Assembly (NCBI GenBank): GCA_004556975.1
Contig: SFFD01000004.1
Span: forward strand, 14,330 to 78,329
Source of the DNA: Oscillospiraceae bacterium
Lineage (GTDB): Bacteria; Bacillota; Clostridia; Oscillospirales; Ruminococcaceae
Length of the DNA stretch: 64,000 nt
Direction of reading: 5' to 3'
The notes beneath the pieces are model-generated. The model had not been told where the DNA came from and did not search any database. It saw only the letters and a list, made by a program, of their open reading frames with translations. Shown here piece by piece: positions 1 through 8,287 of this stretch. The stretch's first letter is position 1. The number at the start of each line of letters is the position of its first letter. Made by a program: the position numbers and the translations under genes.

Positions 1-42
1 AACCAAATTTATGACGGCATAAATACGCCTGCCTTGAACACA

Positions 43-78
43 AAAAAAGCACCGCTTCGTACGAAGCGGTGCTTTTTT
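43..78. terminator. Palindromic terminator ending the eut operon
   Basis: A perfect 18+18 nt inverted repeat (AAAAAAGCACCGCTTCGT and its complement) with A and T tracts on the two sides. It lies 14 bases past the eutQ stop on the minus strand, so it closes the eut operon, and its symmetry should let it act in both directions. Confidence 0.88.
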
Positions 79-92
79 GAGAAAACCAAAAA

Positions 93-548
93 TTATTGAT
101 TTGCCCAGTCTGCCGGATAAGAAATGTAGATAAATCTTACATGATCCGGAGTGGAGAAATGAATGCTGGTGCCTTTCGGAATGAAAGTCATGTCGCCTGC
201 GTGAGCAGTGACATCGCCGGCATCGGATTTAAGAACGATGGTACCATCAATGATGTACTCTGCTTCGTCATAGTTAAGAGTCCAAGGAAAGTCTACGCCG
301 TTATCAAGCTCCATAACGCCGATACCGAGACGAGGAGACTCCTCGAGGGTTACTACATCGAGAAGAGAAACATCTTTATTTGCAGCACCGATGTCAAAGG
401 GGAAAGGTTCACATTTGACAGTTTCGGTCTTAATGCTCATCATGCCGTTGGAGAGAACGTTTCTCTCAAAAGGCATAGCATCTTCGTTTTTCATATTCTC
501 GCAGACTTTGGCGACTATCTCTTTAATCAGCTCTTCACTAAGATTCAT
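93..548 (-). CDS. eutQ: EutQ cupin-fold ethanolamine utilisation protein (acetate kinase-like)
   Basis: A 151-residue protein of the EutQ family. The C-terminal part is a cupin barrel (about residues 60-148) with the typical stretches WTLNYDEAEYIIDG and HAGDMTFIPKGTSIHFS. EutQ of Salmonella has acetate kinase activity, so with PduL it would convert acetyl-CoA to acetate and ATP. The first 20 residues (MNLSEELIKEIVAKVCENM) look like an amphipathic helix of the encapsulation-peptide type, which suggests a location inside the shell. It is the last gene of the operon, separated from eutH by 124 bases that contain a strong hairpin. The family assignment is firm; the enzymatic activity comes from family knowledge. 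Confidence 0.9.
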   Translation of the reverse strand: MNLSEELIKEIVAKVCENMKNEDAMPFERNVLSNGMMSIKTETVKCEPFPFDIGAANKDVSLLDVVTLEESPRLGIGVMELDNGVDFPWTLNYDEAEYIIDGTIVLKSDAGDVTAHAGDMTFIPKGTSIHFSTPDHVRFIYISYPADWANQ

Positions 549-610
549 GGATATACGCCTCCTTCTACTTAAGTTTTAAGGCCGTTATAGACCTTTAGGA
601 TTTCTCAATA

Positions 611-639
611 GAAGTGCCTATCGCGGCAATAGGCACTTC
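611..639 (-). other. Strong hairpin between eutH and eutQ
   Basis: Perfect 11-bp arms (GAAGTGCCTAT and ATAGGCACTTC) around a 7-nt loop. No T tract follows in the transcribed direction, so it looks less like a terminator than an RNA-processing, stabilising or antitermination element that could set the eutQ level apart from the upstream genes. Confidence 0.45.
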
Positions 640-672
640 CAAAGTTTTGGCAAAAGCCAAATTTTCAGCTAA

Positions 673-1902
673 TTATTCTTTGTTGGCAGAGGGGATCTTC
701 GCAAGAAGTGCGGGAGCCATGATGTTGCCAAGAACAACAGCAAGAATACCAGCAACAAGTTTACCAACGATCATCGGGAAGATCATGTCAGGGTTGTTAC
801 CGGCGCAGAAGCCGAGGTGGTCACCAAATACGAATGCTGCAGAAACAGCAAATGCGCAGTTGAGGAGTTTGCCCTTCGGGTTCATATCTTTAAGAAGGTT
901 GAACATTGCGATGTTGTTAGCAAGGTTTGCAACCATACCAGCAGAACCAGCAGCGTTCATGCCAAGAGCGGAACCGACTTTTTCAAGAGCTTTGCCGAAG
1001 TGGTCAGTAACGAACTTAACCATCGGATAAGCACCGGCAAGGGTGATAGCGATGATACCGCAAGTAAGAAGACCGCCTGCAAGACCATCCTTATCTTCAG
1101 CAACCATGAGCTGGAATACAGGGAATACGATACCGGTATTGAACTCAAAGATAGCAATAGCAGTAACAGCGGTGATGAAGATGGTAACGCCGTTACCAAA
1201 TTTATCAAAGCCCTTCATCATGCCGGCAGGAGCGAACCAAAGACCAACAGCGATGAGACCAGCAATGATAACAACGGGGATCATGTTGAGGAAAATATCA
1301 GCAACGCTAAGTTTGTACTGAGTGGTGTTCATAACGAAACCGCCGGCGATGCATCCGAACGGGATGGTTACCATACCAACAAGAGTACCTGCACCAAGGT
1401 AAGGACGATCTTCAGGATCGATGATACCAAGAGCTACAGGAATGGTGAAAACGATGGTCGGTCCCATCATGGAGCCGAGAATAAGACCAGCGTAGTTACC
1501 AATGGACTCGTTAGCAGCCATCTCCATAGCAAGAGGATAACCGCCCATGTCGCAAGCAAGAAGGGTGGTTGCAAACATGGAAGCATCAGCGCCTACAAGT
1601 TTGTAAACAGGTCCGATAATGGGGTTAAGAATAAGTGCAAGGATAGGAGCAACAGCAACAACGCCTGCCATGGACATAGCAAGAGGGCCCATTGCGTTGA
1701 TACCTTCTTCAAACTGCTCGCCATAGCCGTGCTTATTGCCGCAGATACGGTCGATAGCACCGACGACCATGAAGATGGCCATAATCATAACAACGATAGT
1801 GCTTATTGCAGTCCAACCGCCAAGGTTTGCAACCCAATCTTTAAGAGACTGAACGCACATAGGCAGAGTTTCGTTCCAAACCTGAATAAGTTCATCAAAC
1901 AT
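673..1902 (-). CDS. eutH: EutH ethanolamine permease
   Basis: A 409-residue, strongly hydrophobic protein with about ten to eleven membrane segments spread over its whole length, matching the EutH family in length and in segments such as ALNPIIGPVYKLVGADASMF-like text near residue 90 and the N-terminal GWTAISTIVVMIMAIFMVVG. EutH brings ethanolamine across the cytoplasmic membrane and matters most when external ethanolamine is scarce or protonated. The ATG is preceded by AGGAGGTC. The 213-base gap to eutN upstream contains a terminator-like hairpin, so eutH and eutQ may be expressed at a lower level than the enzyme and shell genes. Confidence 0.93.
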   Translation of the reverse strand: MFDELIQVWNETLPMCVQSLKDWVANLGGWTAISTIVVMIMAIFMVVGAIDRICGNKHGYGEQFEEGINAMGPLAMSMAGVVAVAPILALILNPIIGPVYKLVGADASMFATTLLACDMGGYPLAMEMAANESIGNYAGLILGSMMGPTIVFTIPVALGIIDPEDRPYLGAGTLVGMVTIPFGCIAGGFVMNTTQYKLSVADIFLNMIPVVIIAGLIAVGLWFAPAGMMKGFDKFGNGVTIFITAVTAIAIFEFNTGIVFPVFQLMVAEDKDGLAGGLLTCGIIAITLAGAYPMVKFVTDHFGKALEKVGSALGMNAAGSAGMVANLANNIAMFNLLKDMNPKGKLLNCAFAVSAAFVFGDHLGFCAGNNPDMIFPMIVGKLVAGILAVVLGNIMAPALLAKIPSANKE

Positions 1903-1982
1903 AAAATTGACCTCCTAAAATAGTTTAATTCTCAAACTATATTCATAAAAGGACTTTCCGAAACAAAAGTTAACAATACAGA

Positions 1983-2025
1983 CCATAAAAGTCGGGCACT
2001 CCTTGCGGAGGCCGCTTGCCCGAAA
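1983..2025 (-). terminator. Terminator-like hairpin inside the eut operon (eutN-eutH gap)
   Basis: On the minus strand the arms TCGGGCA and TGCCCGA enclose an inner stem CTCC/GGAG with a GCAA tetraloop, followed by CTTTTAT. The T run is short, so it is probably a partial terminator or attenuator in front of eutH. I could not find a clear ANTAR-type paired hairpin next to it. Confidence 0.4.
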
Positions 2026-2115
2026 TTTAAAATTATGTATTCTTTTGCCTCATACTTTCCTAAAATGACTTCATACCTGTATAAAAACAGGGTTTTTCAA
2101 GGTTCAAATAGCAGA

Positions 2116-2394
2116 TTATTCAATCTCTGCAAGAACCGTATCATCGATAACACCAACTATTGCAGCGTCGATAGGCACGCTTGTGCCGACGGCATATCTG
2201 GCGGGGTTTCCTGTTACGATAAGTACTTTATCGCCGATACCTGCGTCAACTACGTCAGCGGCAATATAGGGCTCACGAGTGATGTTTCCGGCCATCTTAT
2301 AGTCGAGAGGTTCGACTATAAGAAGTTTAAGGCCTTCAAGTTTCGGCTCTTTTCTGGTTGCCCAAACGCTGCCTATAACTACTCCAATTCTCAT
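2116..2394 (-). CDS. eutN: EutN/CcmL-type pentameric shell vertex protein (BMC-P)
   Basis: A 92-residue protein that fits the EutN/CcmL family over its full length: it opens with the beta strand MRIGVVIGSVWATRKEP, continues with GLKLLIVEPLD and has the late motif VDAGIGDKVLIVTGNPAR. Such proteins form pentamers that close the twelve vertices of a microcompartment. It is the only BMC-P gene in the operon, which is enough for a closed shell. It lies 32 bases downstream of the flavoprotein-like gene and shares the operon with six BMC-H/T-type shell genes. The assignment is secure. Confidence 0.95.
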   Translation of the reverse strand: MRIGVVIGSVWATRKEPKLEGLKLLIVEPLDYKMAGNITREPYIAADVVDAGIGDKVLIVTGNPARYAVGTSVPIDAAIVGVIDDTVLAEIE

Positions 2395-2426
2395 TTGGTA
2401 ATACCTCCGTTAATTTTGATCTGAAA

Positions 2427-3167
2427 TCAGATCAGTTCGATTCCAAGCTCAAAAGCGGTATCTTTTGCCAGATACGTTATAACAGGTTTTTCCGGAAGCT
2501 GCACTTTTTTATAGTGCTTTGCAGCCGCTTCGCGGATATCTCTTTCAGTTATAACACGCTTAGTGAGCACAAGTACGGAATCATCGCTTTCTGCCTTGGG
2601 CGCTGCAGCCACAGGTGCAGAAGCTGCTTCAACAGCTTTGACTTCTTCACGGGCAGGCTCGGCAGGTGCGTCAGCACCTTCGCAAATTACATCTTTGACG
2701 TCTTCTGCGCTTACGAGTTTAACGCCGCTGTCAAGAAGTATCTGGAGATTTTTATAAATATTATTGTACAGTGCTTTAGGAGCGGTTTCCTCGTATTTGA
2801 GGATTTCCACTTCCTCTTTAACCATAATGACCCGTTTTCCCTTCAGGATCGCTTCAGCCGCAAGGGCAAGGAATTTATTGTCAGTGCAGCCATTGGCGAT
2901 CTTGAACAAATTGCTGTTTGTCATATTGTAAAGCACAATGGAGTCAAAGTCATCAACATTGACTTCATAGTTTTGTGCAAGTGCGCAAGTGACTTTGCAC
3001 AATTCGCTGTCAAGCTTTTCAACTGCGCATTCTTCACAGTGATGCTCCGTGAGAATGAGGGCGGAATTTACTTTGCGTTCAGCTTGAACGGCGGAAGTAA
3101 TACCCTCTTTCTCAAGGTATGCCTTAACGGCACGGACAGCAAGCTCTATTAACAAATCCATATCCAT
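2427..3167 (-). CDS. BMC-associated ethanolamine utilisation protein, flavoprotein-like (TIGR02536 type)
   Basis: A 246-residue protein of the kind that accompanies clostridial eut and pdu microcompartment genes and is usually left as an ethanolamine-utilisation protein of unknown function. The first 170 residues look like a Rossmann/flavoprotein-type alpha-beta domain (VDDFDSIVLYNMTNSNLFKIANG, then ILKGKRVIMVKEEVE, each under 25 residues apart). An Ala/Pro/Glu-rich linker (about residues 168-195) leads to a short C-terminal domain beginning VLVLTKRVITERDIREAA. I place the start at the ATG at 3167 because AAGAAGGTGA sits just before it; the TTG seven codons upstream overlaps that ribosome site. 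Function is unproven. Confidence 0.75.
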   Translation of the reverse strand: MDMDLLIELAVRAVKAYLEKEGITSAVQAERKVNSALILTEHHCEECAVEKLDSELCKVTCALAQNYEVNVDDFDSIVLYNMTNSNLFKIANGCTDNKFLALAAEAILKGKRVIMVKEEVEILKYEETAPKALYNNIYKNLQILLDSGVKLVSAEDVKDVICEGADAPAEPAREEVKAVEAASAPVAAAPKAESDDSVLVLTKRVITERDIREAAAKHYKKVQLPEKPVITYLAKDTAFELGIELI

Positions 3168-3221
3168 AATTATCACCTTCTTTTTCAATAATATCTATTG
3201 GAAAAGATATGGGTGCTCCGG

Positions 3222-4043
3222 TCAATCGACCAGGCAGTTCATGGCTATACCTGTAGGTGTAACCAGGAACGGGTCTGCGGGTTTAATGGTTTTAATGCCA
3301 ACTGTATCTTCAAATATTTTCTCCATGCCGGTAAGGCAGCAAGTACCTCCGCAAAGATAGATGGTATCGATGTTATATTTGGATGTATATTTCTTTACGA
3401 TAGTTGCCATCTTTTCGATTACCGGTTTCACTATGGGAAGAATTTCCCTGTGACGAGAGTAATCTGTTTTAATCTTCTCGGCATCCTCAAAAGAAATGCC
3501 ATAGCTTCCGGCAAGAACAAGAGAAAGGTGAGTACCGCCCGTAGGCTCGTCGTCAACCTCAACAACCTTGCCGTCTTTGAAGATTGCAAGACCGGTGGTA
3601 CCGCCGCCTATGTCGACAACGACTCCGTCGGTTATGCCGTAGATGGAGTTGGCGGCAGTCGGCTCATCCAGGACGTTGGTCACGTCAAAGCCGGCTCCCT
3701 CAACGCAATATTTATGTGTTTTTGTGCTGGATTCAGTGCCCGCAGGCATTGCAATTGCAGCATATTCAAGTTCTGTTCCAAGACGCTCTTCCAGCTTCTT
3801 TTTCAGTTTTCTTACTATGCCGCAAGCTCCTGCATAATCAACTATTACGCCGTCCTTAAGCACCTGTGCAAATTGCTTTTCACAGGCAACAGGATTGTTG
3901 TCCTCATCAAGCACCACGATAACAATATATGCGGTACCAAGGTCAACACCAACCTTCAGCTTATCGGATACAGGTTTGTGTACCACCGTTTCGGTTTCGG
4001 TAACACGCGCCATATATGCATTGATTGTTTCAAGATCAACCAT
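3222..4043 (-). CDS. eutJ: EutJ Hsp70/actin-like microcompartment chaperone
   Basis: A 273-residue protein of the EutJ family with the actin/Hsp70 nucleotide-binding signatures: phosphate 1 motif VGVDLGTAYIVIVVLD near residue 30 and phosphate 2 motif VVDIGGGTTGLAIF near residue 145. It is the size of other EutJ proteins and lacks the Hsp70 substrate domain. EutJ is presumed to help assembly or enzyme loading of the ethanolamine compartment. It is distinct from the larger reactivase EutA in the same operon. It lies 14 bases after pduL. Family assignment is strong, mechanism is inferred. Confidence 0.92.
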   Translation of the reverse strand: MVDLETINAYMARVTETETVVHKPVSDKLKVGVDLGTAYIVIVVLDEDNNPVACEKQFAQVLKDGVIVDYAGACGIVRKLKKKLEERLGTELEYAAIAMPAGTESSTKTHKYCVEGAGFDVTNVLDEPTAANSIYGITDGVVVDIGGGTTGLAIFKDGKVVEVDDEPTGGTHLSLVLAGSYGISFEDAEKIKTDYSRHREILPIVKPVIEKMATIVKKYTSKYNIDTIYLCGGTCCLTGMEKIFEDTVGIKTIKPADPFLVTPTGIAMNCLVD

Positions 4044-4057
4044 TTAAAAGTACATCC

Positions 4058-4675
4058 TTATTTGATAATTTTGCCAAGTGCAAAACCTGCAATATGTGCG
4101 GCGCCGGCTTCGTCAACGTCTACATGCATACGGGTACGGAATTTCGGAGAAACTCTGATAACGGTATCCTCGAAAACAAGCTTTCTGTCTGTAAGAGCTT
4201 CAACAGAAACCACCTGATTATCGACAAGACCAAGTCTTTCCGCATCTTCCGGAGTCATATGAACGTGGCGAAGCGCGACGATCGCGCCTTCGTCAATAGT
4301 AATCTCACCGGCAGGTCCGACAAGCTTTACGCTTGCGGAACCTTTGGTGTCGCCCGACTGTCTGATGGGCGGATTGATTCCAAGGGCAAAAGCATCGCTG
4401 AATGAGACCTCAACCTGAACGTGCTTTCTCTCGGGTCCAAGAACTGCAACGTTTTTGAATGAGCCTTTCGGTCCAATAACGTCAACTCTTTCTTCCTCAA
4501 GATACTGTCCGGGCTGGCTAAGCTCTCTCTTCGGGGTAAGCTTGTGGCCTACGCCGAACAGAGCTTCAACGCTTTCCTTGTCCAGATGCACGTGTCTGGC
4601 GGAGACCTCTATCTGAACAAGTCCGGCAGTTCTGATCTGGTCAACAACTGCTTCTACGACTTTTTCTGCAGCCAT
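4058..4675 (-). CDS. pduL: PduL-type phosphotransacylase (EutD functional analogue)
   Basis: A 205-residue phosphate acyltransferase of the PduL family, which turns acetyl-CoA plus phosphate into acetyl phosphate and recycles CoA inside the lumen. The metal-binding histidines are visible in VSARHVHLDK (near residue 27), ALRHVHMTPEDA (near 135) and RTRMHVDVDE (near 185). The N-terminal 20 residues (MAAEKVVEAVVDQIRTAGLV) form a plausible amphipathic encapsulation helix. It replaces the unrelated EutD (Pta-like) enzyme of enteric eut loci. It sits 17 bases after eutT. Confidence 0.94.
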   Translation of the reverse strand: MAAEKVVEAVVDQIRTAGLVQIEVSARHVHLDKESVEALFGVGHKLTPKRELSQPGQYLEEERVDVIGPKGSFKNVAVLGPERKHVQVEVSFSDAFALGINPPIRQSGDTKGSASVKLVGPAGEITIDEGAIVALRHVHMTPEDAERLGLVDNQVVSVEALTDRKLVFEDTVIRVSPKFRTRMHVDVDEAGAAHIAGFALGKIIK

Positions 4676-4692
4676 GTGTCTCCTCCTATAAA

Positions 4693-5463
4693 TTATTTAT
4701 ATTCACCGGCCAAGTACATGCACATCATAATGTGGAATGCACTGGAAAGGCGGTTGAGAGTCCTGATGATCTCGGGCTGCTGAACGTTTTTACCGTCAAC
4801 AAAACAGTCGAGAGCAGCAAGCTCCAATTCACGTACTTTCGCACGGAGCACATTAAGCCTTGTGTAATCAACTCCCATAGTGTAGTTAGGGAGCAGCATC
4901 TGCTTAATGTTAAAGTATTTCTGCGGGTTGTGAGAACGAGCGCGAAGCTCATCGGGAGTAAGCCCGATAATCTTAACTTCGCTCATTTCTTCCTCCATTA
5001 CCTCACAGTACATGATATTGTTGAGCACCTTGTTAATGTCTCCAAGATCATCTATGAGCTTCTGGGGGCCGCTTGCGGCAGCAATTTCCGCCTGAACCAT
5101 AACAACGGTGGCGCTCATGCTGTCAAGCTTGCCGCGGAAAACTATCCTTGGATGATTTTTATAAACCAATCTATTACCGAAAAGCTGGCACATATATTCC
5201 GGCTTTTTAACATAGAAAGCTCCGGTTTGTTCATCAACGTATTTTGCTCCGGCAGGAGTATCGCTGATAGCGGAAGCTTTATTGTTGGATGATGCTGCGG
5301 GCGCCGGCGCTGCAGGCGGATCGCCGAATTCAACTTTTATTTTAAGTTGGTTCAGATACTCTTTTGCAGCGGGAGAAAGAAGTTTGTCCTTCGGTACATA
5401 ATATACGGGAGGGCATTCGCCTTTAAGCTCGTTGCGGAGCACCATCTCGGTAATGACCTTCAT
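4693..5463 (-). CDS. eutT: EutT corrinoid adenosyltransferase
   Basis: A 256-residue EutT-family ATP:cob(I)alamin adenosyltransferase, which supplies adenosylcobalamin for EutBC. The N-terminus (MKVITEMVLRNELKG) and the C-terminal helical bundle (DYTRLNVLRAKVRELELAALD and the closing LNRLSSAFHIMMCMYLAGEYK, each shown only in part) match the family. A Pro/Ala-rich low-complexity linker sits near residues 49-62. I do not see the HX11CCX2C metal motif of Salmonella EutT, so this may be a metal-independent variant. It follows the BMC-H gene by 47 bases. Confidence 0.88.
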   Translation of the reverse strand: MKVITEMVLRNELKGECPPVYYVPKDKLLSPAAKEYLNQLKIKVEFGDPPAAPAPAASSNNKASAISDTPAGAKYVDEQTGAFYVKKPEYMCQLFGNRLVYKNHPRIVFRGKLDSMSATVVMVQAEIAAASGPQKLIDDLGDINKVLNNIMYCEVMEEEMSEVKIIGLTPDELRARSHNPQKYFNIKQMLLPNYTMGVDYTRLNVLRAKVRELELAALDCFVDGKNVQQPEIIRTLNRLSSAFHIMMCMYLAGEYK

Positions 5464-5510
5464 AATATCACCCCCATCTTTGTGTAATTAAATTCTAAAC
5501 TTCTTCAGAA

Positions 5511-5792
5511 TTATTCGATGGACGGGAGGATATACTCGACCTCTTCATGAGGTCTGGGGATGACATGAGTAGAAATAAGCTCACCAACGCGGTCTGCTGC
5601 AGCGGCACCTGCATCAACAGCGGCTTTGGTAGCGCCGACGTCTCCGCGAACGAACACGGTTACGAGGGCGCCACCAACGATTACTCTGCCGATGAGGGTG
5701 ACATTTGCGGCTTTAACCATAGCATCGGCTGCTTCGATAGCTCCGACGAGACCTTTGGTCTCAATCATGCCAAGTGCTTGTTTCTCAGCCAT
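5511..5792 (-). CDS. eutM: EutM-like hexameric shell protein (BMC-H), copy 1
   Basis: A 93-residue canonical BMC-H protein with the signature MIETKGLVGAIEAADAM at the N-terminus, the pore-lining segment VIVGGALV (residues 37-44) and the tail HVIPRPHEEVEYILP. Hexamers of this protein tile the facets of the ethanolamine compartment. It is the downstream member of a tandem pair: it differs from the next gene at only about ten positions, several of them around the pore (R36/K36, I38/H38, A42/G42), so the pair arose by recent duplication and may make pores of different selectivity. Confidence 0.95.
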   Translation of the reverse strand: MAEKQALGMIETKGLVGAIEAADAMVKAANVTLIGRVIVGGALVTVFVRGDVGATKAAVDAGAAAADRVGELISTHVIPRPHEEVEYILPSIE

Positions 5793-5816
5793 CTTGTCTC
5801 CTCCTTAAAGGGTAAA

Positions 5817-6104
5817 TTATTCTTTGTCGAGATGCGGGAGGATGTATTCAACTTCCTCGTGGGGTCTCGGAATTACGTGAACAGATTTAAGCTCGCCAAC
5901 GCGGTCTGCAGCAGCAGCGCCAGCATCGGTAGCAGCTTTGGTTGCACCAACGTCTCCGCGTACGAAAACGGTTACAAGTCCGCCGCCGACGTGTACTTTA
6001 CCGATAAGGGTAACGTTAGCAGCTTTAACCATAGCATCAGCAGCTTCAATAGCGCCGACAAGGCCTCTGGTTTCGATCATGCCCAGTGCTTGTTTATCAG
6101 TCAT
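5817..6104 (-). CDS. eutM: EutM-like hexameric shell protein (BMC-H), copy 2
   Basis: A 95-residue BMC-H protein, tandem paralog of the gene 24 bases downstream and nearly 90 percent identical to it by eye. Pore segment is KVHVGGGLV. The C-terminus has two extra residues (HLDKE). Ribosome site AAGGAGG precedes the ATG. It lies 67 bases after eutE. Two facet proteins of this similarity are common in microcompartment operons and usually can form mixed sheets; which of the two is the main shell component cannot be told from sequence. Confidence 0.95.
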   Translation of the reverse strand: MTDKQALGMIETRGLVGAIEAADAMVKAANVTLIGKVHVGGGLVTVFVRGDVGATKAATDAGAAAADRVGELKSVHVIPRPHEEVEYILPHLDKE

Positions 6105-6171
6105 TGTGTAGTACCTCCTTAATTATTGGGGCCATGCCCCCTGGTTCTACTTTATAATATGGAAAAAGACA

Positions 6172-7614
6172 TTAAAGCTTTTTCAGTGCATCGATGACCA
6201 TCTTTGCGATAGCATCGGCATCAAGATTATTCTCTTCGGCAGGTTTTTCCGCAAGATCCCATGCTTCTCTTACACCGTAAGCAACACGGCGGAGGTTGAT
6301 AAGGTTAAGCGGAGAAACGTTGTCGCTGGTGGCGGAACCGCCGACAGCACCGCATCCAAGAGTGAGCGCGGGCATAAGGTTGGTGGTTGCACCTACGCCG
6401 CCCTGAGAAGAAGAGGTGTTGACCAGGATACGGGATACGGGCTTCTTGAGAGCAAACTCACGAATGACGTTCTCATCGTTAGTATGCATAGAAAGAGAGT
6501 GACCGATTCCGACAAACTGGAGAAGCTGGATGCAACGATCGCAGCAGGCACGCCAGTCTTCCTCGAAATAGAGGGCAAGGCAAGGAGAAAGTTTCTCGAT
6601 GGAGAAAGGATACTCATCGCCAACGCCTTTTTCAGGATAGCAAAGAACTCTGGTATCGGCAGGAACATCAATTCCGGCCATAGCAGCGATCTTGGTTGCA
6701 GGACGACCGACGATAGCGGGGTTTACGCTGCCGGGACGTCTGGTGAAGATCTTGCAGAGTTTTGCGTACTCTTCATCGTTGAGGATGTAACCTTTTTCGT
6801 TTTTAACTGCTTCAATAACCTGATCTTTAATGCAGTTCTCTGCAACGATAGACTGCTCAGAAGCGCAGATAACGCCGTTATCGAAAGTCTTGGAAGCAAA
6901 GATTCTCTTTACAGCAAGCTTTACGTCAGCAGTATGATCGATGAATGCAGGAACGTTGCCGGCGCCGACGCCAAGGGCGGGAACACCGGAAGAATATGCA
7001 GCTTTGACCATTTCAGGACCACCGGTGGCGAGAATCATGTTGACGCCGGAGTTGGTCATGAGCTCGTGGGTTCCGGCCATGCTGAGGGTGTGGAGGCACT
7101 GGAACATGTTCGCAGGTGCGCCCGCTTTCTCAGCTGCTTCGCACATAAGCTCACAGGTCTTAGCGATGCAGTTCTTTGCAGAAGGATGAGGGCTAAAGAC
7201 AACAGGGTTGCCAGATTTCATACAAATCATGGACTTGTAGATAGTAGTGGAGGTAGGGTTGGTGCACGGAACGATACCGCATACTACGCCCACCGGCACA
7301 GCAACCTCAAACATCTTCTTTTCCGGATACTCGTTAACAATACCGACAGTTTTCATGTCTTTAATTGCTTCGTATACGGCTTTAGATGCGAGGTGATTCT
7401 TGATAATCTTGTCTTCGTATTTGCCCATGCTGGTTTCTTCGGCTGCCATTTTGGCAAGCTCTTCGGAATGAGCATAAGCAACATCGGACATAGCTTTAAC
7501 AATTTTATCAATCTGTTCCTGGCTAAGAAGTTTCGCGGCTTCAAAGGCTACGCGAGCCTTTCTAACCATGTCGCGAGCTTCCTGCACAGAAAGCAAATCA
7601 CGATCTTGCAGCAT
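6172..7614 (-). CDS. eutE: EutE CoA-acylating acetaldehyde dehydrogenase
   Basis: A 480-residue aldehyde dehydrogenase of the EutE/PduP family, oxidising acetaldehyde to acetyl-CoA with NAD. The catalytic cysteine is in FDNGVICASEQS near residue 245; the nucleotide-binding part includes PCTNPTSTTIYKSM. The N-terminal helix (SVQEARDMVRKARVAFEAA) resembles the lumen-targeting peptide of BMC aldehyde dehydrogenases. With no EutG alcohol dehydrogenase in the operon, NAD recycling would need an enzyme encoded elsewhere. It is placed between the extended BMC-H gene (15 bases) and the tandem BMC-H pair. Confidence 0.96.
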   Translation of the reverse strand: MLQDRDLLSVQEARDMVRKARVAFEAAKLLSQEQIDKIVKAMSDVAYAHSEELAKMAAEETSMGKYEDKIIKNHLASKAVYEAIKDMKTVGIVNEYPEKKMFEVAVPVGVVCGIVPCTNPTSTTIYKSMICMKSGNPVVFSPHPSAKNCIAKTCELMCEAAEKAGAPANMFQCLHTLSMAGTHELMTNSGVNMILATGGPEMVKAAYSSGVPALGVGAGNVPAFIDHTADVKLAVKRIFASKTFDNGVICASEQSIVAENCIKDQVIEAVKNEKGYILNDEEYAKLCKIFTRRPGSVNPAIVGRPATKIAAMAGIDVPADTRVLCYPEKGVGDEYPFSIEKLSPCLALYFEEDWRACCDRCIQLLQFVGIGHSLSMHTNDENVIREFALKKPVSRILVNTSSSQGGVGATTNLMPALTLGCGAVGGSATSDNVSPLNLINLRRVAYGVREAWDLAEKPAEENNLDADAIAKMVIDALKKL

Positions 7615-7629
7615 TGCTTTATTGCTCCT

Positions 7630-8223
7630 TTAGTTATTATTCTGTGCTTTCAGAATCGCCTCTATGAGCGGTTCCTTCTTAGCATCTCTGATTTCGATCT
7701 TGGTAAGACCGATGTTGGGAATATCGCGTGCTATTTTTCTCAGATCCGTCGTTTTGAATTCTCTGAGCTGTTCCTCGGTATAGCCCTTGGATTCTATAGC
7801 TACGGGCTCGACATTTTCAACTTTTTCAGGTGCAATTTCAGGGACGGATTCTTTTTTAGCCTTTTCAAGCGGTTCCGACTTCACAGGAGCCTTTGCCGGA
7901 AATTCACGTTTATGGATACCTGTTCCACGACGGCGTCCGGCAGGCCTTTCGGTTGGAGAAGCAATAATAGTAGTGCTCTCCGCGGGCCTTGGGATAACAT
8001 GGGAAGATATGACCTTTCCAACTTTCGATGCGGCTATTTCGCCGGCGGCGATAGCAGCCTTCGTAGCACCGACATCGCCGGTTACGAAGAAAGTCACGAG
8101 TCCTCCGGTTACATATTTAAAACCACAAAGGGTCACGTTTGCAGCCTTTACGGATGCATCCAGACCTTCGATAGCGGCGATCAGACCATAAGTTTCCAGC
8201 ATTCCCAGTGCGCCAGTACTCAT
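7630..8223 (-). CDS. BMC-H shell protein with C-terminal Rho_N/SAP-like domain (EutK-like)
   Basis: A 197-residue protein. Residues 1-90 are a normal BMC-H domain (MLETYGLIAAIEGLDASVKA, pore segment KYVTGGLV, tail SSHVIPRPAES). A basic/Pro-Glu linker (about 95-150) leads to a 45-residue C-terminal domain with LREFKTTDLRKIARDIP and KKEPLIEAILKAQ, the helix-extended-helix pattern of Rho N-terminal (Rho_N) or SAP domains, which bind nucleic acids. Enteric EutK also couples a BMC-H domain to a nucleic-acid-binding-like tail, but of winged-helix type. It lies between eutL and eutE. The shell domain is certain; the tail assignment rests on motif reading. Confidence 0.85.
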   Translation of the reverse strand: MSTGALGMLETYGLIAAIEGLDASVKAANVTLCGFKYVTGGLVTFFVTGDVGATKAAIAAGEIAASKVGKVISSHVIPRPAESTTIIASPTERPAGRRRGTGIHKREFPAKAPVKSEPLEKAKKESVPEIAPEKVENVEPVAIESKGYTEEQLREFKTTDLRKIARDIPNIGLTKIEIRDAKKEPLIEAILKAQNNN

Positions 8224-8287
8224 AATCCGTCACCTCCTGTTTATCTTAAGATATAATGAGTATATCGTTTAAGATCTAAGAAGGTAA

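Noticed and set aside
6484..8256. A 590-codon open frame on the plus strand opposite eutE and the extended BMC-H gene
   Set aside because: It mirrors two well-identified minus-strand genes and has Ser/Arg/Phe-rich composition typical of antisense shadows; no ribosome site.
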